Shown here piece by piece: positions 17,590 through 25,754 of a stretch of 64,000 nucleotides of DNA (positions are counted from its first letter, which is position 1; each line of letters opens with the position of its first letter). The position numbers were made by a program, and so were the translations under genes. A model generated the notes under the pieces. It saw only the letters and a program-made list of their open reading frames with translations. It ran no database searches and was not told where the DNA came from. The DNA is from Mesonia sp. HuA40 (GTDB lineage Bacteria; Bacteroidota; Bacteroidia; Flavobacteriales; Flavobacteriaceae). Where the stretch lies: assembly GCF_008017835.1 (NCBI RefSeq), contig NZ_VRLT01000059.1:124001-188000 (forward strand), read 5' to 3'.

Positions 17590-19698
17590 ATGCATACTGC
17601 TAGTGTTTTAGAAGAAAAAGCTAATACTGCTTTAAAAAAGTACTTTGGTTATGATCAATTTCGTGAAAACCAGCAAGAAATAATTCAACATTTTTTAAGT
17701 GGCCAAGACGGACTTGTAATTATGCCTACCGGAGGGGGAAAATCAATTTGTTTTCAATTACCCGCATTGTTATTTGAGGGTTTAGTGCTGGTAATCTCGC
17801 CTCTAATTGCTTTAATGAAAGATCAAGTTGATGCTTTAAATGTGAATGGTATAGAGGCAACTTATTTTAACAGCAGTCAATCTGCAACCGACCAACAAGA
17901 GGTTTTAAACCAAGTTGTACAAAAAAAAATAAAGTTGTTGTATGTAGCGCCAGAAAGTTTGCCGGGCCTACAACCTATACTTAATAGCAAGTATATTTCG
18001 GGAATAGCGATTGACGAAGCTCACTGTATTTCTTCTTGGGGGCATGATTTTAGACCTAGTTACCAACAATTAGGTTTTCTTAAAAATCAACTTCCAAAAG
18101 TTCCTATTTTAGCTTTAACCGCTACAGCCGATAAAGCTACGCGAACCGATATTCTCAATCAACTAAATATAACACAAGCTCGTTTATTTTTAAATTCATT
18201 TGACAGACCTAATATTTTTTTGACGGCAAGACCTGCGGTTAATCGGGTGCAGCAAATTTTTGATTTTATCGAGAATAAATCCGGCGAAAGCGGAATAATT
18301 TATTGTTTAAGTCGCAAAGGAACAGAAGGTTTAGCTGCTAAATTACAACATAAAGGCTATGAAGCCGAGGCTTATCACGCGGGGTTAAATTTTGAAGAGC
18401 GTAACCGTATTCAAGAAAATTTTGTTCGAGATAAAACCAAGATTATATGTGCTACCCTAGCTTTTGGAATGGGCATAGATAAAAGTAATGTGCGCTATGT
18501 TATTCATTACAATATGCCCAAAAATATAGAAGGCTATTATCAAGAAATAGGGCGTGCTGGAAGAGACGGTTCGGCATCAACCGCGTTGTTGTTTCATACT
18601 TACGCCGATATTATTCAATTGCGTAAATTTACCGAAGGAGCTGGAAATGAAGAGTTGCAAAATGCCAAATTAGATAGAATGAAGGAATTTGCAGAAGCTA
18701 CGCATTGCAGGCGTCGTATCCTATTAAGTTATTTTGGTGAATTCATAGAGAAAGATTGCGGTCATTGTGATAATTGTAAAAACCCACCTGTTTTTTTTGA
18801 TGGACGAATATTGGCTCAAAAAATACTGTCTTGTATTGCTAGACTTAAACAACAAGAACCCGCTTCAATGGTGATTAATGTCTTAAGAGGGTCTCAAAAT
18901 CAATCTATCCGAGAAAAAGGCTATTATAAAATAAAAACCTACGGAACGGGAAAAGACATAGCATGGCAAGAATGGCAGTACTATTTAACTCAATTGATAA
19001 ACCAAGGATTTTGTGAAATTGCTTTCCATCAAAACAACCATTTAAAGTTAACTCAACTTTCTAAAAAAGTGTTGTTTGACACCTACCCTGTACAACTAAG
19101 TAAACCTCAAGAAGACAAAAAGCAGTTTAGTAAAGTCATTTCAGAAACAACAAGCAAACCCAAAGATTTGTTTACTTTGCTTAAAGCACTGCGATTACAA
19201 ATAGCTCAAGCAGAAAACGTACCGGCATATGTTATTTTTAATGATGCAACGCTAAGAGAAATGGATCGCGAACGACCGCAGACAGAAGAAGACTTATTGA
19301 GTATTAGCGGCGTTGGTCAACGCAAATTAGAAGTCTATGGACCTGAATTTATAGAGGTGATTAAAACTTTCCTAGATCAAAAAAAGAGTAAGAAAAAGAT
19401 AAGTACCTATATAAAAACCTTAGCCCTTTACAAAAAAGGCAAAACAGTTGAAGAAATTGCAATTACCCGTGGTTTAAACCAGACCACTATATTTTCGCAT
19501 TTAGCAAAACTATTTGAAGAAGGTGAAGCCATAGATTTAAAACAATGGGTTGATTTATCTACGATTAAACAAATAAAAATTGCTAAGCAGGCTTTAAATA
19601 ACCCAGAGCAGCTAAGACCCTATTTCGATTTTTTTGAGGGAAAAATTCCCTATGTTCAAATTAGGTTAGCACTCAACTATCTTAAAATTAACCCTTAG
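17590..19698 (+). CDS. recQ: ATP-dependent DNA helicase RecQ
   Basis: This 702-residue 3'-5' helicase acts in recombination and replication-fork repair. The Walker A loop is MPTGGGKS (near residue 50), the DEAH box is AIDEAHCISSWGHDFRP, and motif VI is QEIGRAGRDG. The RQC zinc site is formed by cysteines in HCRRR and CGHCDNC (about 370-397). An HRDC domain with SISGVGQRKLEVYG lies at about 530-600. A helix-turn-helix extension (TVEEIAITRGLNQTTIFSHL), common in the Bacteroidota and Bacillus versions, follows at about 610-650. All motifs are intact. The ATG lies 173 nt from the divergent redox operon. The thioredoxin gene follows after 5 nt. Confidence 0.96.
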   Translation: MHTASVLEEKANTALKKYFGYDQFRENQQEIIQHFLSGQDGLVIMPTGGGKSICFQLPALLFEGLVLVISPLIALMKDQVDALNVNGIEATYFNSSQSATDQQEVLNQVVQKKIKLLYVAPESLPGLQPILNSKYISGIAIDEAHCISSWGHDFRPSYQQLGFLKNQLPKVPILALTATADKATRTDILNQLNITQARLFLNSFDRPNIFLTARPAVNRVQQIFDFIENKSGESGIIYCLSRKGTEGLAAKLQHKGYEAEAYHAGLNFEERNRIQENFVRDKTKIICATLAFGMGIDKSNVRYVIHYNMPKNIEGYYQEIGRAGRDGSASTALLFHTYADIIQLRKFTEGAGNEELQNAKLDRMKEFAEATHCRRRILLSYFGEFIEKDCGHCDNCKNPPVFFDGRILAQKILSCIARLKQQEPASMVINVLRGSQNQSIREKGYYKIKTYGTGKDIAWQEWQYYLTQLINQGFCEIAFHQNNHLKLTQLSKKVLFDTYPVQLSKPQEDKKQFSKVISETTSKPKDLFTLLKALRLQIAQAENVPAYVIFNDATLREMDRERPQTEEDLLSISGVGQRKLEVYGPEFIEVIKTFLDQKKSKKKISTYIKTLALYKKGKTVEEIAITRGLNQTTIFSHLAKLFEEGEAIDLKQWVDLSTIKQIKIAKQALNNPEQLRPYFDFFEGKIPYVQIRLALNYLKINP

Positions 19699-19703
19699 TT
19701 TAA

Positions 19704-20138
19704 ATGAATAATTTAGTTATGAATAAAGTTTTGATTCTTTTATTCTTCCTTTACGGATTAAGTGCAGATGATTCTAATTTAAAAAAGGGAATCGATTTCT
19801 TTAAAGGAGATATAGAAGAAGCAATGGATGTAGCAAAAAAAGAAGATAAATTAATTTTTATTGAATTTTATGCCTCTTGGTGTGGAGTTTGTAAAAAACT
19901 GAAAAAGGAAACTTTTAAAGACAAAGAGGTGGGCGATTTTTACAATAAACATTTTGTAAATTTAAAATACAATGTAGAAAAAGAAGAAGGTCGCTATTTA
20001 GCACAACAATTCAATGTTAGAGCCTATCCCGCGCTTATTTATCTAACTGAGGATGGAAAAATTTTAGGTAAATTTACCGGCTTCAAAGCTCCCTACCCGT
20101 TTATACAGCAGGCAAAGATTTTTACCTCTGCTCGCTAA
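19704..20138 (+). CDS. Thioredoxin-family protein, probably periplasmic
   Basis: The 144-residue product has an N-terminal hydrophobic segment that looks like a signal peptide or anchor (VLILLFFLYGLSA). A thioredoxin domain follows with the redox motif FYASWCGVCKKL (CGVC near residues 60-63). The domain resembles the C-terminal domain of DsbD and related thiol-disulfide proteins, with the cis-proline in VRAYPALIYL. It probably acts as a periplasmic thiol reductase. A second ATG at 19719 would shorten the N-terminus by five residues and is equally plausible. It follows recQ closely and converges on the DEAD-box helicase gene. Confidence 0.87.
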   Translation: MNNLVMNKVLILLFFLYGLSADDSNLKKGIDFFKGDIEEAMDVAKKEDKLIFIEFYASWCGVCKKLKKETFKDKEVGDFYNKHFVNLKYNVEKEEGRYLAQQFNVRAYPALIYLTEDGKILGKFTGFKAPYPFIQQAKIFTSAR

Positions 20139-20147
20139 TCATAGGTT

Positions 20148-21263
20148 TTACTTTAATTTTTTAAAGCTAAAATTTAATTTTTGTGAAATCTCCTTCATTT
20201 CGGGCATTTCGTGTGGTAATATCAAAGCTATCGAAAAACCAGTTTTTCCAGCCCTCGCTGTTCTTCCACTACGATGGGTATAGTACACCACTTGGTCGGG
20301 TAATTGATAATGTAATACAAAATCTAAGTCTTTCACATCTATACCGCGTGCGGCAACATCTGTAGAAATTAAAAATTGAAGACTATCGTTTTTAAAAGCA
20401 CGCATTACTTTCTCTCTTTCTTTTTGTTGCATATTGCCTTCTAGTGCAGCAATAGAAAAGCCCTCTTTTTTCAATAATTCATTAATTTGTTGCGCCTGTT
20501 TTTTTGTTCTGGTAAAAACAATACCTTTCTTATCTTTTTTGTAATCTAATAACTGAATAAGTACATCGTTTTTATTTTCGCGAGTAACGGGTACATATTG
20601 ATGGGTAATGTTTTCATTAACCACAGATTTTTTAATTGTGCTTATCTGGGGTGCTTTAGGGCTTAAGTATTGTTTTACAATTTGCTGTATAGCTCCAGGC
20701 ATTGTAGCCGAGAACAGCCACTTTTGCCCTTGATTTTGAGTAGACTTTAAAACAAAATCTAGTTCATCTTTAAATCCGAGACTTAACATCTCATCCGCTT
20801 CATCTAAAACAAGAAGGTTTACGTTTTTCAAAGCTATTTTTTTGCGTTTTATTAAATCTACTAATCGACCTGGGGTGGCTACAACAATATGAGTTGGTCG
20901 GCTTAGATTTTTGATTTGAATTTCGATTTTTTCACCGCCGTAAACCGCTTCAACAAATATTTTAGGCTCAGCGTATTTCGTGAATTTAAAGAGTTGTTTT
21001 TTTATTTGCAAAACCAGTTCTCTGGTAGGAGATAAAATTACAGCCTGTATCTGTTTCATATGTGTATCAATTTGTTGCAATAGAGGTATTCCGTAAGCAG
21101 CTGTTTTTCCGGTACCCGTTGGAGCCAAGCCAACAAAGTCTGTAGGACCATCAAGTAAAACCGGGATACTGGCTTCTTGAATTGCTGAAGGCTCTTTGAT
21201 ATTAATTTCCGATAAAGCTTGTACCAAATTTTTATTTACTCCTAATTGCTTAAAATTTCCCAT
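20148..21263 (-). CDS. DEAD-box RNA helicase
   Basis: The 371-residue protein consists of the two RecA-like domains with little extension: Q-motif region LSEINIKEPSAIQEASIPVL, Walker A APTGTGKTAA (near residue 50), motif Ia PTRELV, DEAD box VLDEADEMLSLGF (near 152), SAT, and motif VI HRSGRTARAGK. It lacks the long basic or glycine-rich tail of CsdA or RhlE-type proteins, so it is a minimal RNA helicase probably acting in ribosome assembly or cold adaptation. A TACCTTTG box lies 14 nt before the ATG. Downstream it converges on the thioredoxin gene with 9 nt between stops and no clear hairpin. Confidence 0.94.
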   Translation of the reverse strand: MGNFKQLGVNKNLVQALSEINIKEPSAIQEASIPVLLDGPTDFVGLAPTGTGKTAAYGIPLLQQIDTHMKQIQAVILSPTRELVLQIKKQLFKFTKYAEPKIFVEAVYGGEKIEIQIKNLSRPTHIVVATPGRLVDLIKRKKIALKNVNLLVLDEADEMLSLGFKDELDFVLKSTQNQGQKWLFSATMPGAIQQIVKQYLSPKAPQISTIKKSVVNENITHQYVPVTRENKNDVLIQLLDYKKDKKGIVFTRTKKQAQQINELLKKEGFSIAALEGNMQQKEREKVMRAFKNDSLQFLISTDVAARGIDVKDLDFVLHYQLPDQVVYYTHRSGRTARAGKTGFSIALILPHEMPEMKEISQKLNFSFKKLK

Positions 21264-21276
21264 CTGTAATTTTTTG

Positions 21277-21284
21277 CAAAGGTA
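21277..21284 (-). promoter_or_regulatory. -7 promoter box (TACCTTTG) for the DEAD-box gene
   Basis: A perfect TAnnTTTG element ends 14 nt before the helicase ATG, predicting a very short leader. No good -33 partner was found. Confidence 0.5.
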
Positions 21285-21440
21285 TTTTAATTATTTGACA
21301 ATAAGAGATTAATTTCTTGATATCAAGATTTATTTAATGCGTTAAAATACCTATCATTTTTCTTAAAGCTATTATAAAGCATTAGGTAAATAAGTTTAAA
21401 AATAGTTACTTTCTATTCTATTAACTTTAAAAATAAAACT

Positions 21441-21869
21441 ATGGCATTATTAGCAAGAGATGACAGGCAAATGGTCTTGCTTTATCATCCAGATATTGAA
21501 TTAGGAAAACAGTGTTTTGCTACAGCACAAGCAGCAGAAATAAAAGTGTTAAGCATAAACCTTGAAAAAAATAATATATCGGATACAGAATGGGTTGAAG
21601 TAAGTAAACTTTTAAATAAGTCATTGCCAGAAATGATTAACCAACAGCATCCTGTTTTTAAGGAAATCTATGGCGATTCTCAACCTAAATTAGATCAGCA
21701 CGATGCAATTAAAATTTTGAATAAGCATCCTGAAACTTTAGTGTATCCCATAGCTATTCGTGGTAACCAAGCGCTACAGGCCACAAAAACAGCGGATATT
21801 ACCAAACTCTTTAGCTCTGATTCAAAGGGATTTGATAAAAAAGCTATAAAATCGAATGAGAACCGATAG
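21441..21869 (+). CDS. ArsC-like protein lacking the catalytic cysteine
   Basis: The 142-residue product has the overall order of ArsC/Spx-type glutaredoxin-fold proteins. There is an initial strand with LLYHPDIELGKQCF, then EIKVLSINLEKNNISDTEW and EIYGD, a later helix HDAIKILNKHPETLVYPIAIRG and a last KTADITKLF. In true arsenate reductases the first loop has Cys (NPxCGTS), whereas here the equivalent site is Asp in YHPD. The only cysteine (in KQCF) is further along the helix. Arsenate reduction is therefore unlikely; a scaffold or regulatory role is possible but unproven. It stands just upstream of hpf on the same strand. Confidence 0.6.
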   Translation: MALLARDDRQMVLLYHPDIELGKQCFATAQAAEIKVLSINLEKNNISDTEWVEVSKLLNKSLPEMINQQHPVFKEIYGDSQPKLDQHDAIKILNKHPETLVYPIAIRGNQALQATKTADITKLFSSDSKGFDKKAIKSNENR

Positions 21870-21964
21870 CAAATGCTGATAAAAATCAGTATTAATAGTA
21901 GTTAAAAAATAGGAAATTTCTGAGGTAAAACGTATCTTAGAGTAAATTTAAAATAATAAGCAAT

Positions 21965-22270
21965 ATGGATATCAATTTCAATTATGTTCACGTTAAAGCG
22001 AGCGACAGATTAGAACAAGTTATAAAAGACAAATTAGATAAACTAAAAACAAGATTTGACTTTATTGTTGGAGCCGAAGTATATCTTAAAACAGAAAACT
22101 CAACAACAAATGAAAAAGGTAGAATTTGCGAGATTAAAGTCAGCTTACCTGGACCATTAATTTTTGCATCGGCAAATGAAGAAAATTTCGAAATGGCCAT
22201 TAGCGAATGTGTGAATGATGTAAAGAGGCAATTGCAAAAGAAGAAAGAAAAAATGGCAACTCATCATTAA
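21965..22270 (+). CDS. hpf: Short hibernation-promoting factor / RaiA-type ribosome protein
   Basis: The 101-residue product has the HPF/YfiA fold: MDINFNYVHVKASDRLEQVI, a helix with KDKLDKL, a strand VGAEVYLKTEN, and the LIFASANEENFEMAISECV strand-helix that binds the 16S decoding site. A basic tail (RQLQKKKEKM) follows. Short HPF binds between the A and P sites of the small subunit and stops translation in stationary phase. It lacks the long C-terminal dimerisation domain. It ends at a strong bidirectional terminator. Confidence 0.93.
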   Translation: MDINFNYVHVKASDRLEQVIKDKLDKLKTRFDFIVGAEVYLKTENSTTNEKGRICEIKVSLPGPLIFASANEENFEMAISECVNDVKRQLQKKKEKMATHH

Positions 22271-22286
22271 ATGCATATAGTGATAT

Positions 22287-22322
22287 AAAAAAAAAGTCTT
22301 CGCAATTTGCGAAGACTTTTTT
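22287..22322. terminator. Bidirectional terminator between hpf and the OmpA lipoprotein gene
   Basis: AAGTCTTCGCAA pairs with TTGCGAAGACTT around a single centre base, flanked by an A-run on the left and a T-run on the right. It can serve both convergent genes. Confidence 0.9.
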
Positions 22323-22338
22323 ATGTTATAAATCAAGA

Positions 22339-23034
22339 TTATTCTGCTTGTTTCTTAGCTTCTTCTTTTAACTCTTCATTGGCAACAATTGCTATTTCTA
22401 CCCGTCTGTTTTTAGCTCTCCCGTCTACAGTAGAATTATCATATTTTGGTTGCTCCTCTCCGTACCATTTTGTAGTAAAACGTGAAGACGATAAGCCTTT
22501 AGAAGTTAAATAATTGGTAACAGACATAGCTCTTTCCTTAGATAGACTCATATTGTATTCTGCTCTTCCCGTGTTATCGGTATGTCCTTCAACCAAAATA
22601 TTAGTGTTAGGATATTCTTTAAATATTTCGGTTAGCTTAGCTAGAGTTTCTCTAGACTTCTCATTGATGTTACTCTTATTGGTAGCAAAATAAACACCGC
22701 TATTTTCATCAAAAGTTACACTTATACCCTCTCCTACACGGGTAACCTCTGCTCCTGGCACTTGTTGCTCAATCTCTTGAGCTTGCTTATCCATTCTATT
22801 TCCGATATATGCACCAGCTGCGCCACCTACAACACCACCAATTATGGCTCCTAGTGCGGTATTATTTCCATCTCCTACGTTATTTCCAATTATCCCACCT
22901 ATTACAGCTCCACCGGCAGCACCAGCGGCACCTCCTTTTTGTGTGTTATTAGCGTTTTGAATTGCGTCACATCCTGTAAAAATAAATGCAGTTGACAATA
23001 AAATAGCAAGCGATTGATTTCTATATTTTTTCAT
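22339..23034 (-). CDS. OmpA-family lipoprotein with glycine-zipper (YiaD-like)
   Basis: The 231-residue protein has a lipobox FTGC (Cys22). A glycine/alanine-rich zipper (GAAGAAGGAVIGGIIG and GAIIGGVVGGAAGAYIGNRM) follows at about residues 34-80, then a C-terminal OmpA domain with VEGHTDNTGRAEYN, LSKERAMSVTNYL and DGRAKNRRVEIAI. This is the arrangement of YiaD/YfiB-like lipoproteins that bind peptidoglycan. The glycine zipper may insert in the outer membrane. It follows the lipocalin-like lipoprotein gene by 11 nt and probably shares its promoter. The final residues (EELKEEAKKQAE) form a charged tail. Confidence 0.92.
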   Translation of the reverse strand: MKKYRNQSLAILLSTAFIFTGCDAIQNANNTQKGGAAGAAGGAVIGGIIGNNVGDGNNTALGAIIGGVVGGAAGAYIGNRMDKQAQEIEQQVPGAEVTRVGEGISVTFDENSGVYFATNKSNINEKSRETLAKLTEIFKEYPNTNILVEGHTDNTGRAEYNMSLSKERAMSVTNYLTSKGLSSSRFTTKWYGEEQPKYDNSTVDGRAKNRRVEIAIVANEELKEEAKKQAE

Positions 23035-23045
23035 AATACGTTTTT

Positions 23046-23531
23046 TTAATAATTATTTTTAACAAAATCCATGCGAATTACAAAAGGTTTGCCTTCAAAG
23101 GAAACCGTCTGCTCCCAAGTCATATTACTTTCCGATAATTGGGTTAGACGAAGCTTAAATCCAGTTTTAACAAATCTTGCTTTTTGACCGTCCTTTAAAA
23201 CCTTTAGCGTAAAATAGTAAAGTCCTGAATTTTCATCGGTTTCTTCAACCGTCCAAACTATTTCTCGAATCTCTTGTTCGCAATTAGCTCCTGATAAACT
23301 ATACTGTCCCTGATTGTTGTTTGATACAAAAGACCAATTAGAGCCTCTAAAACAGTTGGCCTTGGCATCTTGAAAAAGGTTGACATCTACAAATCCTGAA
23401 CTTCCTGGATAACTGATATCAGTTAAGGTCCAATCTCCTTTAAAGGTTCGTTCTGCTTGACGTTCTACCTTGGTGGTACCACAGGCTTGAAGAAGTAAAG
23501 CAGAAATAAGCAAAATTACAATTCTGTTCAT
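23046..23531 (-). CDS. Lipocalin-like lipoprotein
   Basis: Starting from the ATG at 23531 the product is 161 residues with a lipobox LLQAC (Cys17). A GDWTLTDISYPG strand follows, as in the lipocalin-like domain proteins of Bacteroidota. Later segments (GSNWSFVSNNNQGQYSLSG and NMTWEQTVSFEGKPF) fit a small beta barrel. A longer frame from a TTG at 23552 exists but begins close to the -7 box at 23555-23562, so ATG 23531 is preferred. The ligand is unknown. It is co-oriented with and 11 nt upstream of the glycine-zipper OmpA lipoprotein, suggesting a two-gene envelope operon. Confidence 0.78.
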   Translation of the reverse strand: MNRIVILLISALLLQACGTTKVERQAERTFKGDWTLTDISYPGSSGFVDVNLFQDAKANCFRGSNWSFVSNNNQGQYSLSGANCEQEIREIVWTVEETDENSGLYYFTLKVLKDGQKARFVKTGFKLRLTQLSESNMTWEQTVSFEGKPFVIRMDFVKNNY

Positions 23532-23554
23532 ATTTATATTTATTTGGTTCAATC

Positions 23555-23562
23555 CAAATATA
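23555..23562 (-). promoter_or_regulatory. -7 promoter box (TATATTTG) for the lipocalin/OmpA operon
   Basis: A perfect TAnnTTTG element ends 24 nt before the ATG at 23531. It also shows why the longer TTG start at 23552 is unlikely. Confidence 0.55.
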
Positions 23563-23625
23563 CCTTAAGCTGCTAATGGCTTGTAATAAATTAATATTTT
23601 TTAACTATAATTTGTTAAAATGCTA

Positions 23626-25605
23626 TTAATATGCCATCAATTTTTCTAAGCTCTCCTCTAGCCTTTTCTTCGCTAAGAAATTTCTCTCTAAATCACTTGC
23701 AAACGGAACCGGAGTGTCTAAGCTTGCTACTCTAAAAATAGGAGCGTCTAAAGATTCAAAGCATTTTTCTGTTATTGTTGCCGAAATATCTGATGCTATG
23801 CCTCCAAACATAGTGTCTTCTTGTAAAATTAGCACTTTACCTGTTTTCTTTACGGAATCAAAAATGGTTTCCCAATCTATTGGTTGCAAACAACGTAAGT
23901 CAATTAAATCCGCCGAAAGGTTCTTCATTATATCTAAGCATTCAATAGCCCAGTGAACACCAGCACCAAAGGTTATGATACTTACATCATCCCCATTTCT
24001 TAAAACAGAGGCTTCTCCTATGGGTAAGCTATAATAATCTGTCGGTACTTCTTGACGAATACTGCGATACAGCGCCTTGTGCTCAAAAAACATTACCGGG
24101 TTAGGGTCTTCTATAGCCGCCGCCAGCAGACCTTTGGCATCATAAGGGAAGGCCGGATAAATAACCTTTAAACCTGGGGTTTTGGTGAACCAAGCTTCGT
24201 TGGTTTGGCTATGAAAGGGTCCGGCACCTACACCTGCGCCACAGGGCATACGTATAACAACATCTGCATTTTGTTGCCATCTATAATTAACCTTAGCCAA
24301 ATAATTTACGATGGGATTAAATCCTGAACTTACAAAATCTGCAAATTGCATTTCAACTATACTCTTATAACCATTTATAGATAATCCCATTGCCGTACTT
24401 ACAATTCCTGACTCACAAATAGGGGTATTGCGTACCCGATCTTTACCAAATAATTGTAAAAAGCCTTCGGTTATTTTAAAAACACCTCCATAATCGGCAA
24501 TATCTTGCCCCATGATAATGCTGTTTTCAAATTTTTGCATACTTTGTTTCAAACCTAATGAAATGGCATCTACAAAGCGCATTTCTTCTTTAATATTGGT
24601 TTTGGGTGCTATAATATTGGGCTCGTGAGATGCATAGACATCTGCTAACTCAGTATCAATTGTTGAATGAATTGGCGCTTCTGCATTGGCAATTTCAAGA
24701 TGCTGATTAATTTCGGCTTTAATAAGATCTTCTTGATGTTCAATTTCTTGTTGATTTAAAACACCAGTTTTAAGTAAATAGGTTTTAAAGTTCTCGATGG
24801 GATCTTTCTTAGACCATGCATCCATTAAGGATTTTGGCACGTATTTGGTTCCACTAGCTTCCTCGTGACCACGCATTCTAAAAGTCTTAAATTCTAATAA
24901 TACTGGTCTAGGGTTTTTACGAATGCTTTCAGCTAAAGCTGAAACTTGCGTATAAACTTCAATAATATTGTTTCCATCAATAATATGAGATTCCATTCCG
25001 TAACCTATTCCGCGGTCAGCTAAATCTTTACAATTATATTGTTCTGCAACAGGCGTAGATAGTCCGTAACCATTATTTTCTATACAAAACAAAACGGGCA
25101 AACTCCAAACTGAGGCAATGTTTAATGCTTCGTGAAAATCACCCTCACTGGTGGCTCCCTCTCCGGTAAATACGGCTGTAACTTTCTGTTCTTTTCTTAT
25201 TTTATGTGCTAGTGCAATACCATCGGCTACGCCTAATTGCGGCCCTAAATGAGAAATCATTCCAATAATTTTATACTCTTGCGTGCCAAAATGAAAACTG
25301 CGATCTCTCCCTTTGGTAAACCCACTAGCCTTACCTTGCCATTGTGCAAATAATCGTTTTAAGGGCACTTCTTTAGAAGTAAAGACGCCAAGATTTCTAT
25401 GCATGGGTAAAATATACTCATCTTGCTTTAAACTTAGGGTAACGCCAACAGAGATGGCTTCTTGACCAATACCGCTAAACCATTTTGATATTTTGCCTTG
25501 CCTTAATAAAATAAGCATTTTTTCCTCTATCAGCCTTGGCTTTAGCATTTTAACATAAAGCTTCTTAAGCTCATCAGGAGTGAGATTATGATTTGAAAAA
25601 TCCAT
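23626..25605 (-). CDS. Fused alpha/beta E1 of a branched-chain 2-oxoacid dehydrogenase
   Basis: This 659-residue protein carries both E1 subunits in one chain. The N-terminal half (about 1-330) is E1-alpha, with the thiamine-diphosphate motif FTGEGATSEGDFHEALN (near residue 145) and IENNGYGLSTP. The C-terminal half (about 345-659) is E1-beta, with ESGIVSTAMGLSINGYK, EMQFADFVSSGFNPIVN and GPFHSQTNEAWF. It decarboxylates 2-oxoacids from valine, leucine and isoleucine and transfers the acyl group to the lipoyl E2, feeding branched-chain fatty acid synthesis. Such fusions are usual in Flavobacteria. E2 and E3 genes are not adjacent. A TAAATTTG box lies upstream. A pyruvate or acetoin substrate is not excluded. 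Confidence 0.92.
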   Translation of the reverse strand: MDFSNHNLTPDELKKLYVKMLKPRLIEEKMLILLRQGKISKWFSGIGQEAISVGVTLSLKQDEYILPMHRNLGVFTSKEVPLKRLFAQWQGKASGFTKGRDRSFHFGTQEYKIIGMISHLGPQLGVADGIALAHKIRKEQKVTAVFTGEGATSEGDFHEALNIASVWSLPVLFCIENNGYGLSTPVAEQYNCKDLADRGIGYGMESHIIDGNNIIEVYTQVSALAESIRKNPRPVLLEFKTFRMRGHEEASGTKYVPKSLMDAWSKKDPIENFKTYLLKTGVLNQQEIEHQEDLIKAEINQHLEIANAEAPIHSTIDTELADVYASHEPNIIAPKTNIKEEMRFVDAISLGLKQSMQKFENSIIMGQDIADYGGVFKITEGFLQLFGKDRVRNTPICESGIVSTAMGLSINGYKSIVEMQFADFVSSGFNPIVNYLAKVNYRWQQNADVVIRMPCGAGVGAGPFHSQTNEAWFTKTPGLKVIYPAFPYDAKGLLAAAIEDPNPVMFFEHKALYRSIRQEVPTDYYSLPIGEASVLRNGDDVSIITFGAGVHWAIECLDIMKNLSADLIDLRCLQPIDWETIFDSVKKTGKVLILQEDTMFGGIASDISATITEKCFESLDAPIFRVASLDTPVPFASDLERNFLAKKRLEESLEKLMAY

Positions 25606-25642
25606 ATATTAATTCGTAAAATTCTCTTTAAAAAATCAATCT

Positions 25643-25650
25643 CAAATTTA
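25643..25650 (-). promoter_or_regulatory. -7 promoter box (TAAATTTG) for the E1 gene
   Basis: A perfect TAnnTTTG on the reverse strand lies 38 nt before the E1 start codon. A divergent box for the neighbouring oxygenase gene lies 70 bases away. Confidence 0.5.
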
Positions 25651-25720
25651 TAAAGATATTTGAAAGTTGCTAGGTTTCTTCCAAATTAATTATCAAGCCA
25701 TTTTATACTTATAATTTTAA

Positions 25721-25728
25721 TATATTTG
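25721..25728 (+). promoter_or_regulatory. -7 promoter box (TATATTTG) for the 2OG oxygenase operon
   Basis: A perfect TAnnTTTG ends 26 nt before the ATG at 25755. The GTG that would start the longer frame (25728) overlaps its last base, so the promoter argues for the internal ATG. Confidence 0.6.
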
Positions 25729-25754
25729 TGTATTCATTTTTTAATAAAATAATC

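Noticed and set aside
17316-17603. 95-codon forward frame between the redox operon and recQ
   Set aside because: It overlaps the start of the Old Yellow Enzyme gene on the other strand and the recQ start, and its translation is low-complexity without a family match.
21441-21869. Arsenate reductase annotation
   Set aside because: The catalytic cysteine of the first loop is absent and no ars genes are nearby.
25728-25754. GTG start extending the 2OG oxygenase by nine residues
   Set aside because: The GTG overlaps the last base of a perfect -7 box, so it would lie upstream of the expected transcript start; ATG 25755 fits the family.
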